In this document: positions 53,798-63,379 of the stretch, piece by piece
Numbering within the stretch: the first letter of the stretch is position 1
How the letters are laid out: every line of letters starts with the position of its first letter
Origin: Leeuwenhoekiella sp044542075
GTDB lineage: Bacteria; Bacteroidota; Bacteroidia; Flavobacteriales; Flavobacteriaceae
Direction: 5' to 3'
DNA length: 64,000 nucleotides
NCBI RefSeq assembly: GCF_044542075.1
Contig: NZ_JBITTU010000001.1
Location: 1 to 64,000, forward strand
Notes under the pieces: model-generated
What the model saw: only the letters and a program-made list of their open reading frames with translations
Databases searched by the model: none
What the model was told of the DNA's origin: nothing
Position numbers and translations under genes: made by a program

Positions 53798-54679
53798 TTA
53801 AAATGAGTAAGTAAGTCCCCAGTTATAACCGTCTGAGTCTCCAAGGTTACGACCATTTAAGTAGGTGCTATACCCACCAGATACACCTATTCCTCTGTAT
53901 AGAGGCACATAAGCAGTAAAGCCTAAACGCGTGTAGTTAACGCGGGTTGCAGGAAAAAAACCTGTAAAACCTTCACCAAAAATATCTACACCATCTTTAT
54001 CAGATAATTGGTTAGCTACATAAGCATCTAAATAAAATAACTCCTGTGCATATCCTAATTTAAATTCACTTAATAGTGCGTTAGGAACATCATTACTACG
54101 TAAGCTGTATCCCATTTGACCAGTTGCAAAAAAGCCTGAATCATTTTTATAAGATGCAATTGCAAGACCGGTAATATCTGTAGAACGGTTACCTATAGCT
54201 ATAATAGATTGAAAGCCTGGATCTGCACTATAGTCACCCACAGGAAGTTCTACCCCTGCTGCAGCTATTAAATCTATAGATCCTTTAGGAGTTTTTAAAG
54301 AAGTAAATCTATATTTCCCATATACACTTAAATCCTGAAATCCTTTAACTTCATTAGAAAGACCATTATTAGCTAATGTTTCTGCAGTTGCTTCCCCTTC
54401 AGCTCTAATGTATGGTAAATTAATTATTACATCAAGATCGTCAGAAATTCCGTATTCACCGTAAATTGAATAACTTGTTGTTTGTACTTCATTAAATACA
54501 GGTACACCTTTAACCTTTTGAGGTATAAAAAATACTTCATCGTATTCTTCAGAAGAAAAAGATAGTGTCAAGCTACCTTCACCTTTAGCTTTCATAAAGC
54601 CGCTAACCGGGCTTTGAGCCATCATTAGAACAGGAAGCATCAAAAGCGTTCCCGTAATTAAGCGTAAGTTTAAATTCAT
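53798..54679 (-). CDS. Outer-membrane beta-barrel protein of unknown function
   Basis: The 293-residue protein has a signal peptide (LITGTLLMLPVLMMAQ) and a barrel with aromatic strand ends such as YSIYGEYGISDDLDVIINLPY, VYGKYRF and GYNWGLTYSF. It resembles phenol-degradation-type (MetA) barrel proteins in general appearance, but no specific function can be given. It lies 25 bases upstream of the fasciclin gene. Its upstream region contains an ECF-like GAAAACC ... CGTAT spacing, which is only a weak hint. Confidence 0.75.
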   Translation of the reverse strand: MNLNLRLITGTLLMLPVLMMAQSPVSGFMKAKGEGSLTLSFSSEEYDEVFFIPQKVKGVPVFNEVQTTSYSIYGEYGISDDLDVIINLPYIRAEGEATAETLANNGLSNEVKGFQDLSVYGKYRFTSLKTPKGSIDLIAAAGVELPVGDYSADPGFQSIIAIGNRSTDITGLAIASYKNDSGFFATGQMGYSLRSNDVPNALLSEFKLGYAQELFYLDAYVANQLSDKDGVDIFGEGFTGFFPATRVNYTRLGFTAYVPLYRGIGVSGGYSTYLNGRNLGDSDGYNWGLTYSF

Positions 54680-54832
54680 GATTCTTTGTTTTATAGTTTA
54701 CAATAAGAGATACGCATAACTTCTCAACGTGGTTTTCACAATGAAATGTTAAAAACCTAATTGACTATTTTCTCGTATACATTGGGACTGAATAATAAGA
54801 AATACAATCCACCATTATTTAAAATAAAAATC

Positions 54833-55303
54833 ATGTTTCTTTATAAGTATATTTTCATTTTATTCTTAATCCCTAGTAATCAATTAGAAAAGGATTATTA
54901 TAAAGAGTATTTTGAAAATGGTAATCTTAAATCTGAAGGATGGATGCTTAATTCCCAAAAAACTGATTACTGGTATTACTATTTTGAAAATGGCAATGTG
55001 AAAGGAAAAGGATCTTATGAGACTAATAAAAAAGACGGGTACTGGTATTACTATACAAAAAATAATAAACTAGAAAGTCAAGGTCATTATAAGAATGGAA
55101 AACGTGTGGACTGGTGGGTAGTTCAAAAAGAAAACAATGTGGTAGAAAAAGTAAAATTTGTTAACGACGCTAAAGAAGGGTTCAGTCTTTTATATAAGAA
55201 TGGTCGCCTTTTTAAAGCACAACATTATGAAAATAACGTGTTAACCGGTGCGTGGACAAGTATCGCCACTTTTAAAAAAGATAATCCTAACGCCCGTTTT
55301 TAA
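54833..55303 (+). CDS. MORN-repeat (YwqK-like) exported protein
   Basis: The 156-residue protein starts with a hydrophobic signal segment (MFLYKYIFILFLIPSN) and has several MORN-type repeats: YKEYFENGNLKSEGWM, YYFENGNVKGKGSYE, YYTKNNKLESQGHYKNGK. Such proteins are sometimes named YwqK antitoxin-like, but no toxin lies here. The open frame reaches TTG at 54761; ATG at 54833 begins the signal peptide. Its stop overlaps the next gene (TAATG). Confidence 0.82.
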   Translation: MFLYKYIFILFLIPSNQLEKDYYKEYFENGNLKSEGWMLNSQKTDYWYYYFENGNVKGKGSYETNKKDGYWYYYTKNNKLESQGHYKNGKRVDWWVVQKENNVVEKVKFVNDAKEGFSLLYKNGRLFKAQHYENNVLTGAWTSIATFKKDNPNARF

Positions 55304-55995
55304 TGCATCAAATTATTAAGGTCATCATACCCGCATACAATGAAGAGCAGTCCATAGGTCTCGTTGTAAGGGCTATTCCTCATCTTGTAGACGAGATTAT
55401 AGTTGTGAGCAACAACTCTTCAGACGCTACAGCAGCAAAATCTGTTGAAGCTGGCGCCACCTCCCTAACAGAAACAACTCCGGGTTATGGCAATGCGTGT
55501 TTAAAAGGGATGAGCTACATCGCTGCACAAGAAGAAAAACCAGATATCGTAGTATTTCTTGATGGTGATTATAGCGATTACCCACAACAACTAACCCAAC
55601 TGGTAAAGCCTATTTTAGAAGACAATATTGACTTTGTGATAGGTGCACGGGTTAAATCATTACGCGAACCGGGAAGTATGACGTTTCCGCAGCGATTTGG
55701 AAATAAATTGGCTACAACCTTAATGCGGTGGTTTTTTGGATCACGATTTACAGATTTAGGTCCTTTTAGAGCTATTAAGTATGAGAAACTATTAGCCCTT
55801 AATATGCAGGATAAAACGTACGGGTGGACAGTTGAGATGCAGTTAAAAGCGCTAAAACAAAAACTCACTTACACAGAAGTACCTATGAAGTACCGAAATC
55901 GTATTGGTGTTTCAAAAGTTTCAGGTACCGTCAAAGGTGCTATATTTGCGGGAATTAAAATTCTCGGTTGGATTTTTAAGTACAGTTTCAAGTAA
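55303..55995 (+). CDS. Family 2 glycosyltransferase, dolichol-phosphate-mannose-synthase-like
   Basis: The 230-residue cytoplasmic enzyme has a GT2 core with IIPAYNEEQSIGLVVRAI, the DXD-type FLDGDYSDYP and the FTDLGPFRAIKYE, TYGWTVEMQLKAL and YRNRIGVSKVSGT segments. It resembles DPM1-type enzymes that load a sugar onto a polyprenyl phosphate. It overlaps both neighbours (TAATG on each side) and is therefore coupled to the MORN protein and the next glycosyltransferase. Confidence 0.88.
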   Translation: MHQIIKVIIPAYNEEQSIGLVVRAIPHLVDEIIVVSNNSSDATAAKSVEAGATSLTETTPGYGNACLKGMSYIAAQEEKPDIVVFLDGDYSDYPQQLTQLVKPILEDNIDFVIGARVKSLREPGSMTFPQRFGNKLATTLMRWFFGSRFTDLGPFRAIKYEKLLALNMQDKTYGWTVEMQLKALKQKLTYTEVPMKYRNRIGVSKVSGTVKGAIFAGIKILGWIFKYSFK

Positions 55996-57467
55996 TGCAG
56001 ACAATTATAATCATACTTTATACCCTATCACTAACTGTGATTTTTCTTTACAGTTTAGCTCAATTAAATCTGCTATTCAATTACTTTAAAGCGAAGAAGA
56101 AAATAGATAATTCTCCAGTTTACGACTTATCTAATCCCGAACAAACCCCATTTGTCACTATACAATTACCACTTTATAACGAACTGTATGTTGTAGAGCG
56201 GCTACTGGTGAATATCGCAAAAATTGACTATCCTAAAAACAAGCTAGAAATACAGGTTCTCGATGACTCTACAGATGAAAGCCTTGCTGCAACCCAAATT
56301 TTAATTGATGACTTAAAAGCAAAAGGTTTACCTATACATCATATTACCCGTACTAACCGTACAGGTTTTAAAGCTGGCGCTTTAAAAGAAGGTTTAGCTA
56401 TTGCTAAAGGTGAATATATCGCAATTTTTGATTCAGATTTTGTACCTAATCCAGACTGGTTACAAAAAACGGTCCCTTATTTTAAAGATGCAAAAATAGG
56501 TGTAGTACAAACCCGCTGGGCCCATCTTAATCGTGACTATTCAATACTTACAAAAATACAGGCCTTTGCACTCGATTTTCACTTTGTTTTAGAGCAAGTA
56601 GGTAGAAATTTTGGGCATCACTTTATAAATTTTAACGGTACAGCTGGTATTTGGCGCAAAGAATGTATTCTTGATGCCGGCAATTGGCAGGGCGATACGC
56701 TAACCGAAGATCTTGATCTAAGCTACCGCGCCCAGCTCAATAAATGGGATTTTAAATATCTAGAAGAAGTAGAAACCCCTGCAGAACTTCCTATTGCGAT
56801 AAGCGCAGCCAGGTCGCAACAATTCCGATGGAATAAAGGAGCGGCAGAAAACTTTCAAAAGCTCTATGGCCGCTTATTAAAAGATCCTACAGTATCATTT
56901 AAAACCAAATTTCATAGCTTCTTTCACTTACTAAACAGTAGTATGTTTTTACTCGTTTTATTAGTTGCTATTTTAAGTGTTCCCGTATTATATATTAAAA
57001 ATAGTAACCCAGCATTTAGTTCTATTTTTAGAATCACTGCATTTTTTGCGGTAAGCACCATAATTTTTTTCATCTGCTATTGGGTTACTTACAAACGCAT
57101 ACACGGCGGCGGATTCAAAAATTTTATAAAGTATATCGCTATGTTTATTGCGTTTTTTTCTATAGCAATGGGTTTTAGCGTACACAATTCACTTGCTGTT
57201 TTAGAAGGTCATTTTGGTAAAAAATCAGAATTTATACGCACTCCAAAATTTAATATTAACGCACTTAGCGACAGCTGGAAATCCAACATCTACCTAAAGA
57301 AAAGCTTTTCGATAAATACTGTTTTAGAGAGTTTATTATTTCTATACTTCGGCTTTGCAATCGCCAGCGCATTCTATATGGGAGATTACGGGCTTATTAC
57401 CTTTCACATTATGTTGTTTTGCGGTTTTGGCTTTGTAGCATTTAAATCTATTTTTTCTAGGATTTAG
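55995..57467 (+). CDS. Processive family 2 glycosyltransferase, cellulose-synthase-like
   Basis: The 490-residue protein has an N-terminal helix, a GT2 domain with VTIQLPLYNELYVVERLL, VLDDSTDES, FDSDFVPNP, TLTEDLDLSYRAQLNKWD and the QQFRWNKGAAENF motif (QxxRW type) and three or four C-terminal membrane helices (about residues 320-400 and 450-485). This is the architecture of polysaccharide or glucan-mannan synthases. It could extend a chain on the lipid-linked sugar made by the preceding enzyme. Confidence 0.88.
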   Translation: MQTIIIILYTLSLTVIFLYSLAQLNLLFNYFKAKKKIDNSPVYDLSNPEQTPFVTIQLPLYNELYVVERLLVNIAKIDYPKNKLEIQVLDDSTDESLAATQILIDDLKAKGLPIHHITRTNRTGFKAGALKEGLAIAKGEYIAIFDSDFVPNPDWLQKTVPYFKDAKIGVVQTRWAHLNRDYSILTKIQAFALDFHFVLEQVGRNFGHHFINFNGTAGIWRKECILDAGNWQGDTLTEDLDLSYRAQLNKWDFKYLEEVETPAELPIAISAARSQQFRWNKGAAENFQKLYGRLLKDPTVSFKTKFHSFFHLLNSSMFLLVLLVAILSVPVLYIKNSNPAFSSIFRITAFFAVSTIIFFICYWVTYKRIHGGGFKNFIKYIAMFIAFFSIAMGFSVHNSLAVLEGHFGKKSEFIRTPKFNINALSDSWKSNIYLKKSFSINTVLESLLFLYFGFAIASAFYMGDYGLITFHIMLFCGFGFVAFKSIFSRI

Positions 57468-57497
57468 TTAGGGCACTTGCTGCCTTGTAAAAACTAC

Positions 57498-57553
57498 GGC
57501 ATCATCGCGCTTTGCGCTATATCTTTGAGACCTAAAGAGTCACAAAGGATGCC
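57498..57553. ncRNA. Structured element with a three-way-junction fold
   Basis: GGCATC (57498-57503) pairs with GATGCC (57548-57553). Inside lie two hairpins: GCGC-TTT-GCGC (57507-57517) and CTTTG...CAAAG (57523-57547). The region is more G/C-rich than its surroundings and lies in the 165-base gap between two glycosyltransferase genes. It has no start or stop signal. I recall similar elements (GCGATTGAAG-type with an AAAGATATAGCG core) scattered in flavobacteria, but could not check this. Confidence 0.4.
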
Positions 57554-57632
57554 CCTTCAATCGCTAGTGCAAAAAAATGAAAGTACGCCTCCGGTAATAG
57601 TCTTAAGTTTAAGTTTTGATTTTTAACTAATT

Positions 57633-59036
57633 ATGTTTCAAATTCTCAAAGATTATAAGATTTCGGTTTTAATAATGCTTAGTCTATTAGCACTGTACTG
57701 GACATTTGCATACGATCTTGAGCGCCATAATTTTGCAAAACTTATTAGTCTTTACGCAGCTCTTTTCTTTTTGAGTCTTAAACTTATTCAGTTCTTAAAA
57801 TTAAATTTTAAAACACTTCTCATACTCGGTATACTAGTGCGCCTCATTTTTGTAATTGCCTTACCCAATTTGTCTCAAGATTATTTTAGGTTTTTATGGG
57901 ATGGTAGATTAACGGCTCAAGGTTTAAACCCCTATCTCTTTACACCAGATCAATGGACGCAGTCCGGAACATTCCCTATTGAACAGGCCAATGAACTCCT
58001 AAAAGGAATGGGAAGTCTAAGTGCCCGGCACTATTCAAACTACCCACCGGTAAATCAATTCTTTTTTTGGCTTTCAGGAATACTTAGTGGAAATTCTATT
58101 TTTGGAGGAGTATTAGTTTTAAGACTATGTATTATAACTGCAGATTTAGGAATTCTCCTTATAGGTCGTAAACTTTTAGAAAGTTTAAACCTCCCACAAC
58201 ATCAGATTTTTTGGTATTTCTTAAATCCGTTTATTGTTATTGAACTCACCGGAAACCTTCATTTTGAAGGCGTCATGCTTTTCTTTCTTTTAGCAGCTCT
58301 ATACCTATTACATCGTGAAAAATGGGTGTGGTCTGCTGTGGTTTTGGGGCTTTCAATTTCTGTAAAGTTGGTTCCTTTACTACTGCTTCCGTTATTTTAC
58401 CAGCTAGTCATAAGTCAAACACCCGGCTTGGCACAAATACCCGAAAATCTGAATCATCTTGTTAGAAAACCGTTTCCGTCAATAATTAGGCTTTCAGCAT
58501 TTTATGCACTTGCTATTCTTGTTTTTTTAGGTTCTTTTGCTCCTTTTATCACTCCAGATTTAATCAATCACTTTACAAGTACCATCGCACTTTGGTTTGA
58601 GAAATTTGAGTTCAATGCAAGTGTATATTACATCATACGGTATATAGGCTTTCAGACAAAAGGATTTAATATTATCGCAACAGCGGGACAAGAACTCCCT
58701 AAGTATGTGATAGCTGGTTTGCTGCTGCTCACTTTTATTAGAAAAAATAACACAACGATACGGCTATTGCCAGCTCTACTTTTTGGGATTAGCATTTATT
58801 TTTTACTATCTACCACTATACATCCGTGGTATGTAGCAACACCTCTATTGATTTCTGTTTTTACTAAATACAAATATGCTATCGTCTGGAGTGGTGTTGT
58901 AATGCTAAGTTATTCTGCATATCATATAGATTCTGTGTCAGAAAATCTCTGGCTTATTGCATTAGAATACGTTGTGTTAATAAGCTTTGTGTTATACGAA
59001 TTTTCTCTAAAAAAGCTTAAAGACATTAATTATTAA
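57633..59036 (+). CDS. Polytopic membrane glycosyltransferase (GT87/mannosyltransferase-like)
   Basis: The 467-residue protein has about ten membrane helices, with a conserved-looking loop after the second helix pair containing LPNLSQDYFRFLWDGRLTA and QGLNPYLFTP (an Asp-Tyr region typical of GT-C enzymes) and KLVPLLLLPLF. GT-C enzymes use polyprenyl-phosphate sugars, which fits the DPM1-like gene upstream. The acceptor is unknown. It follows the cellulose-synthase-like gene by 165 bases containing a structured element. Confidence 0.85.
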   Translation: MFQILKDYKISVLIMLSLLALYWTFAYDLERHNFAKLISLYAALFFLSLKLIQFLKLNFKTLLILGILVRLIFVIALPNLSQDYFRFLWDGRLTAQGLNPYLFTPDQWTQSGTFPIEQANELLKGMGSLSARHYSNYPPVNQFFFWLSGILSGNSIFGGVLVLRLCIITADLGILLIGRKLLESLNLPQHQIFWYFLNPFIVIELTGNLHFEGVMLFFLLAALYLLHREKWVWSAVVLGLSISVKLVPLLLLPLFYQLVISQTPGLAQIPENLNHLVRKPFPSIIRLSAFYALAILVFLGSFAPFITPDLINHFTSTIALWFEKFEFNASVYYIIRYIGFQTKGFNIIATAGQELPKYVIAGLLLLTFIRKNNTTIRLLPALLFGISIYFLLSTTIHPWYVATPLLISVFTKYKYAIVWSGVVMLSYSAYHIDSVSENLWLIALEYVVLISFVLYEFSLKKLKDINY

Positions 59037-59059
59037 CAACTTAGAAAAACTCTATAGCC

Positions 59060-59067
59060 TATTTTTG
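59060..59067 (+). promoter_or_regulatory. -7 element TATTTTTG upstream of the T9SS adhesin gene
   Basis: TATTTTTG matches TAnnTTTG, 29 bases before the TTG start at 59096. No TTG at -33 was found, so the match is partial. Confidence 0.4.
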
Positions 59068-59095
59068 ATGCGAAATAATTATTAAACATTTACTC

Positions 59096-62000
59096 TTGAA
59101 CTTTGTTGCGCGTTTTTCTCTAATAATATTTGCATATTTTGTCGTCCCAAGTATTTACTGTCAGGTTACTGAAATACCTGATTCAAATTTTGAACAGGAT
59201 CTTATTGCCCAGGGATACGACACTAACGGACTCAATGGCAACATTCTTGATGCAGATGCCGCTGCCGTTACTGCCTACACTGCCGGCCGTAATGATATTA
59301 CAGACTTTACAGGATTAGAAGCTTTTGTGAATATTGAAAATATAAACACAAATTCAAACTTATACACCACCATTCCCTTAAATACGCTTACCCGGCTAAC
59401 TGAGTTTAGATTCTCAAATAATCAACTTATAACAAGCTTAGATTTTTCAAATAATCCTAATCTTAAAATTTTAAATATAACAGCTAGTATTAGAACCCCA
59501 ATTCCTACGATTACTACACTGGATTTATCTAATAATTTATTTTTAGAACGAGTAAATATTTCAGTTTTTGCAAGTATAACTTCATTAACTTTCCCCATAA
59601 CACCTACTCTGGTTGACATTGATGTTGCTCAGTTAAGTGTTCCTGTGTTTGATTTATCAAAATTAGAAGGTGATGTAGATTTTAGAATTATAGGGAGCAG
59701 AGTTGATACTAAGATTATTTACCCTACAAGTCCTACAGCACTTAAAAAACTTGAGTTAAGCAGTATCAATTTTCCGCAAGTAGATGCCTCTTCTCAAAAA
59801 GGTCTAGAACGTTTAGGAATATTTTCCTGCGATATTGAAGATCTTATTTTGCCCGAAACAAATACGCTAACTTACATAACTATTTGGGGACACAAATTTA
59901 CCTCCTTATTAGACTTTTCTATTGTTCCCCAACTTACAGATCTTGATATTAGATCTAATAATGGTAATGTCCCACTTAGGGTTAATCTTAGAGATAATTT
60001 AGAACTTACAGATCTCAATTTTACCGGAGACTTAATGTCTGAATTAGATATTTCTCAAAATTCTAAATTACGTACTCTACGATTGTATAATAACTTATTT
60101 ACTAATATAGATATAACAAATAATCCGGTTATAACCACTTTTGATGGTTACGACAACTTACTTACAGATATAGATTTGACAAAAAATTTATATCTCAAAT
60201 ACTTAAACATATCTCAAAACAAGATTCCCAATTTAGACGTTAAACTCAACACTGAACTTTATAGTCTTAATATTTCAAAAAATCTTTTTGTAGGTTCTGG
60301 TATTGACCTTACCCAAAATACTGAACTATCCTCTTTAGATGTTTCCTATAATCAAATCGAAAGTTTAGACATAACTCAGAATATTAAACTTTCTCGCCTA
60401 AATATTTCACATAATCTTTTTCCAGGTAACGATATTCTAAATCAGTTTGCTACAATTGTTGAAAATACAGGTAGATTAAATGGTTCGCTAATAGCTAATA
60501 ACAACTTACTTTCAGGATCAATTCCAGATTTTTACGGCTTGTATGATTCCGCCGTTCAAACAAGACGGTTTCAACTGTATATCAATGATAATGAATTCCA
60601 TTTTGGGGATTTTGAAGACCAACATTTTGGCCTGGTTGATTTGACAACAACCCAATCTTTAGGACCTTCGCCAGATGTTGTTATTCAAAACTATGAGTAT
60701 GCACCACAGGCAAAAGTGAACCCCATTGAAAATTACACCCCAAATTCGGGTGATAACCTTACACTCACTACAACCGTAAGAGGCTCTCAAAACCATTATA
60801 AGTGGTTTAAAGATGGGATTGAACTTCCTGATGCACCAGACAGCCCTAATCTGGTTTTAGAAAATATCAACTCCTGCGATGCCGGGGTTTATTATTCTGA
60901 AATCACAAGCGAACTGGTTCCCTTTGAAAATTCGAATCCGCCGGGTACTAACGGTAAAAATTTGCTTTTAGTGCGTAATGATATTACGCTTACTGTAAAT
61001 TATACAGAGCAATGTTCGGCATTATTAAATCCTGCTGATGGTGCTGTGAATGTTACCCGAAATCCCACAATAACCTGGCAAGATAGACTTGCTGCGTGCA
61101 GTTATATTTTAAATGTAGGAACAACCAGTGGTGGCGGTCAGATTCTAAATGATATTGATGTTGTTGACGCAAATTTTTATCAGTTTGTAAACAATTTGCC
61201 TGCTAATACAGAGATTTTTGTAAAGGTTACTCCGGTCTATGCCAGCGGCCCTATAACCAATACGTGTACTATCCGCTCCTTTACCACAAACACCACCCAA
61301 CTTGATATTCCTACTTGTACTAACCTCATCGCTCCGTCAGATAATAGTGCTGATGTGGCAGTTGACACCAATCTTAGCTGGACACCCATTACTAACGCAA
61401 CAGGTTATTATCTCACAATAGGTACATTTCCCGGTGGTGGTGATATACTTCCAAAAACAGATGTGCAGAACGCTACTACCTATAACGCCACAGCAGACTT
61501 TGCGAATGACATCTCTATATTTGTTACCATCAATCCATACAACACAGATGGTGAAAACATAGGTTGTAGTTCTGAGCAGTTTAGAACCGAACGTGCAGCA
61601 ACTTTACAGCCGCCTTCTTGCACCTCATTGACCAGTCCGCTTGATGGGGCGACTGATGTTTCTATAAACACAGATTTAAGTTGGAACGCCGCAACCGATG
61701 CTACGGGGTATAGACTTACCGTAGGAACAACTTCAGGTGGAAATGAAATTCTCACAACTACAGACGTTACTGGTACAACGTACAATCTAACTGCTGACCT
61801 GCCCGAAAACACAGAGATTTTCGTTACTCTAATTCCTTTTAATACTGCCGGAAACGCCACAGGATGTAGTGAAGAATCCTTTACTACAGAAACTGTTTTA
61901 CAGCCGCCTTCTTGCACCTCGTTGACGAGTCCTCTTGATGGGGAGACTGGTGTTTCTATAAACACAGATTTAAGCTGGAATGCTGTAACCGATGCTACCG

Positions 62001-63376
62001 GGTACAGACTTACCTTAGGAACAACTTCCGGTGGAAATGAAATTCTCACAAATACAGACGTTACCAGTACAACGTACAATCTAACTGCTGACCTGCCCGA
62101 AAACACAGAGATTTTCGTTACTCTAATTCCTTTTAATACTGCCGGAAACGCAACAGGATGTGCCGAAGAATCCTTTACTACAGAAACTGTTTTACAGCCG
62201 CCTTCTTGCACCTCGTTGACGAGTCCTCTAGATGGGGAGACTGGTGTTTCAATAAACACAGATTTAAGCTGGAATGCCGTAAGCGATGCTACAGGGTACA
62301 GACTTACTGTAGGAACAACTTCAGGTGGAAATGAAATTCTTACAACTACAGACGTTACCGGTACAACATACAATCTAACTGCTGACCTGCCAGAAAACAC
62401 AGAGATTTTCGTTACTCTAATTCCTTTTAATACTGCCGGAAACGCAACAGGTTGTAGCGAAGAATCATTCACTACTGAAACACTTTTACAGCCACCTTCT
62501 TGCACTTCCTTAACCAGTCCGCTTGACGGAGCTACAGATGTTTCTACAAATACAGATTTAAGTTGGAACGCCGCAACCGATGCTACGGGGTATAGACTTA
62601 CCGTAGGTACAACAGCTGGAGCAACTGATATTTTAAATGAATTTTCAGTAACTACAACGGCTTATGATTTACCAAATAATCTGCCCGAGAATACGCAGAT
62701 CTTTGTGACTATTGTACCTGTAAATGCCACAGGTAGTGCAACAGGATGTAGCGAAGAATCATTCACGACTGAAACTGTTTTACAGCCGCCTTCCTGCACT
62801 TCGTTGACGAGTCCGCTTGATGGGGAAACTGATGTTGCTGTAGAAACCGATTTAATCTGGAATACTGCACCAACTGCAACCAGTTATCTGCTTTCTGTAG
62901 GTACAACAGCCGGCGGATCGGAAATTTTAGATGCTGTTTCAGTCTTAGGCACCACTTATAATTTACCAGACAGCCTACCAGAAAACACAACGGTTTTTGT
63001 GCGTATTACACCTGTAAATTCCGCAGGAAATGCAACAGGTTGTATCGATGAATCATTTACTACCATCACTTCAATCGTACCTCATAAGTTACGCTATGGC
63101 ATTTCGCCAGATGGAGATGGCATTAATGAGTTTTGGAAAATAGAAAAAATCACAGATTATCCTGAGAATTTAGTACAGGTATTTAATCGCTGGGGAGATC
63201 TTGTTTTTGAGACCATTAATTATGACAATAGCAACAATGTCTTTAGAGGTATTGCCAACCGTAAGATGAATATGGGAGCAAATACGCTACCTGAAGGCAC
63301 TTACTTTTTTAGAATAGATTTAAAGGGAGGTACAGAACCTCAACTCATTGAGGGCTTTATAGTCTTAAAACGTTAA
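59096..63376 (+). CDS. T9SS type B sorted surface protein with LRR and fibronectin-like repeats
   Basis: The 1426-residue protein has a signal peptide, a leucine-rich-repeat part (about residues 60-480, ELDISQNSKLRTLRLYNN), an Ig-like domain (about 537-630), seven fibronectin-III-like repeats (637-1326) and a T9SS type B C-terminal sorting domain (about 1330-1426; GISPDGDGINEFWKI, NRWGDLVFE, PEGTYFFRIDLKGG). It would be exported by T9SS and attached to the surface. The start is TTG with no upstream ATG. It is followed after three bases by a PorP/SprF gene, the usual partner. Confidence 0.93.
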   Translation: MNFVARFSLIIFAYFVVPSIYCQVTEIPDSNFEQDLIAQGYDTNGLNGNILDADAAAVTAYTAGRNDITDFTGLEAFVNIENINTNSNLYTTIPLNTLTRLTEFRFSNNQLITSLDFSNNPNLKILNITASIRTPIPTITTLDLSNNLFLERVNISVFASITSLTFPITPTLVDIDVAQLSVPVFDLSKLEGDVDFRIIGSRVDTKIIYPTSPTALKKLELSSINFPQVDASSQKGLERLGIFSCDIEDLILPETNTLTYITIWGHKFTSLLDFSIVPQLTDLDIRSNNGNVPLRVNLRDNLELTDLNFTGDLMSELDISQNSKLRTLRLYNNLFTNIDITNNPVITTFDGYDNLLTDIDLTKNLYLKYLNISQNKIPNLDVKLNTELYSLNISKNLFVGSGIDLTQNTELSSLDVSYNQIESLDITQNIKLSRLNISHNLFPGNDILNQFATIVENTGRLNGSLIANNNLLSGSIPDFYGLYDSAVQTRRFQLYINDNEFHFGDFEDQHFGLVDLTTTQSLGPSPDVVIQNYEYAPQAKVNPIENYTPNSGDNLTLTTTVRGSQNHYKWFKDGIELPDAPDSPNLVLENINSCDAGVYYSEITSELVPFENSNPPGTNGKNLLLVRNDITLTVNYTEQCSALLNPADGAVNVTRNPTITWQDRLAACSYILNVGTTSGGGQILNDIDVVDANFYQFVNNLPANTEIFVKVTPVYASGPITNTCTIRSFTTNTTQLDIPTCTNLIAPSDNSADVAVDTNLSWTPITNATGYYLTIGTFPGGGDILPKTDVQNATTYNATADFANDISIFVTINPYNTDGENIGCSSEQFRTERAATLQPPSCTSLTSPLDGATDVSINTDLSWNAATDATGYRLTVGTTSGGNEILTTTDVTGTTYNLTADLPENTEIFVTLIPFNTAGNATGCSEESFTTETVLQPPSCTSLTSPLDGETGVSINTDLSWNAVTDATGYRLTLGTTSGGNEILTNTDVTSTTYNLTADLPENTEIFVTLIPFNTAGNATGCAEESFTTETVLQPPSCTSLTSPLDGETGVSINTDLSWNAVSDATGYRLTVGTTSGGNEILTTTDVTGTTYNLTADLPENTEIFVTLIPFNTAGNATGCSEESFTTETLLQPPSCTSLTSPLDGATDVSTNTDLSWNAATDATGYRLTVGTTAGATDILNEFSVTTTAYDLPNNLPENTQIFVTIVPVNATGSATGCSEESFTTETVLQPPSCTSLTSPLDGETDVAVETDLIWNTAPTATSYLLSVGTTAGGSEILDAVSVLGTTYNLPDSLPENTTVFVRITPVNSAGNATGCIDESFTTITSIVPHKLRYGISPDGDGINEFWKIEKITDYPENLVQVFNRWGDLVFETINYDNSNNVFRGIANRKMNMGANTLPEGTYFFRIDLKGGTEPQLIEGFIVLKR
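61604..63073 (+). repeat. Five tandem 294-base repeats inside the adhesin gene
   Basis: Five in-frame units of exactly 294 bases (98 codons) start at 61604, 61898, 62192, 62486 and 62780. The first three are nearly identical in DNA, the last two more diverged. Each encodes a fibronectin-like module beginning LQPPSCTSLTSPLDG. Two older, diverged units lie before them. Confidence 0.95.
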
Positions 63377-63379
63377 TTG

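Noticed and set aside
54700..54745. ECF-sigma-type promoter (GAAAACC ... CGTAT) ahead of the outer-membrane barrel and fasciclin genes.
   Set aside because: The match is short and no ECF sigma factor gene lies near, so I did not list it as a feature.
61480..62505. A 341-codon open frame on the minus strand across the repeats of the adhesin gene.
   Set aside because: It is antisense to a clearly coding region and stays open because the same 294-base unit, a multiple of three, is repeated. It has no domain or start signal.
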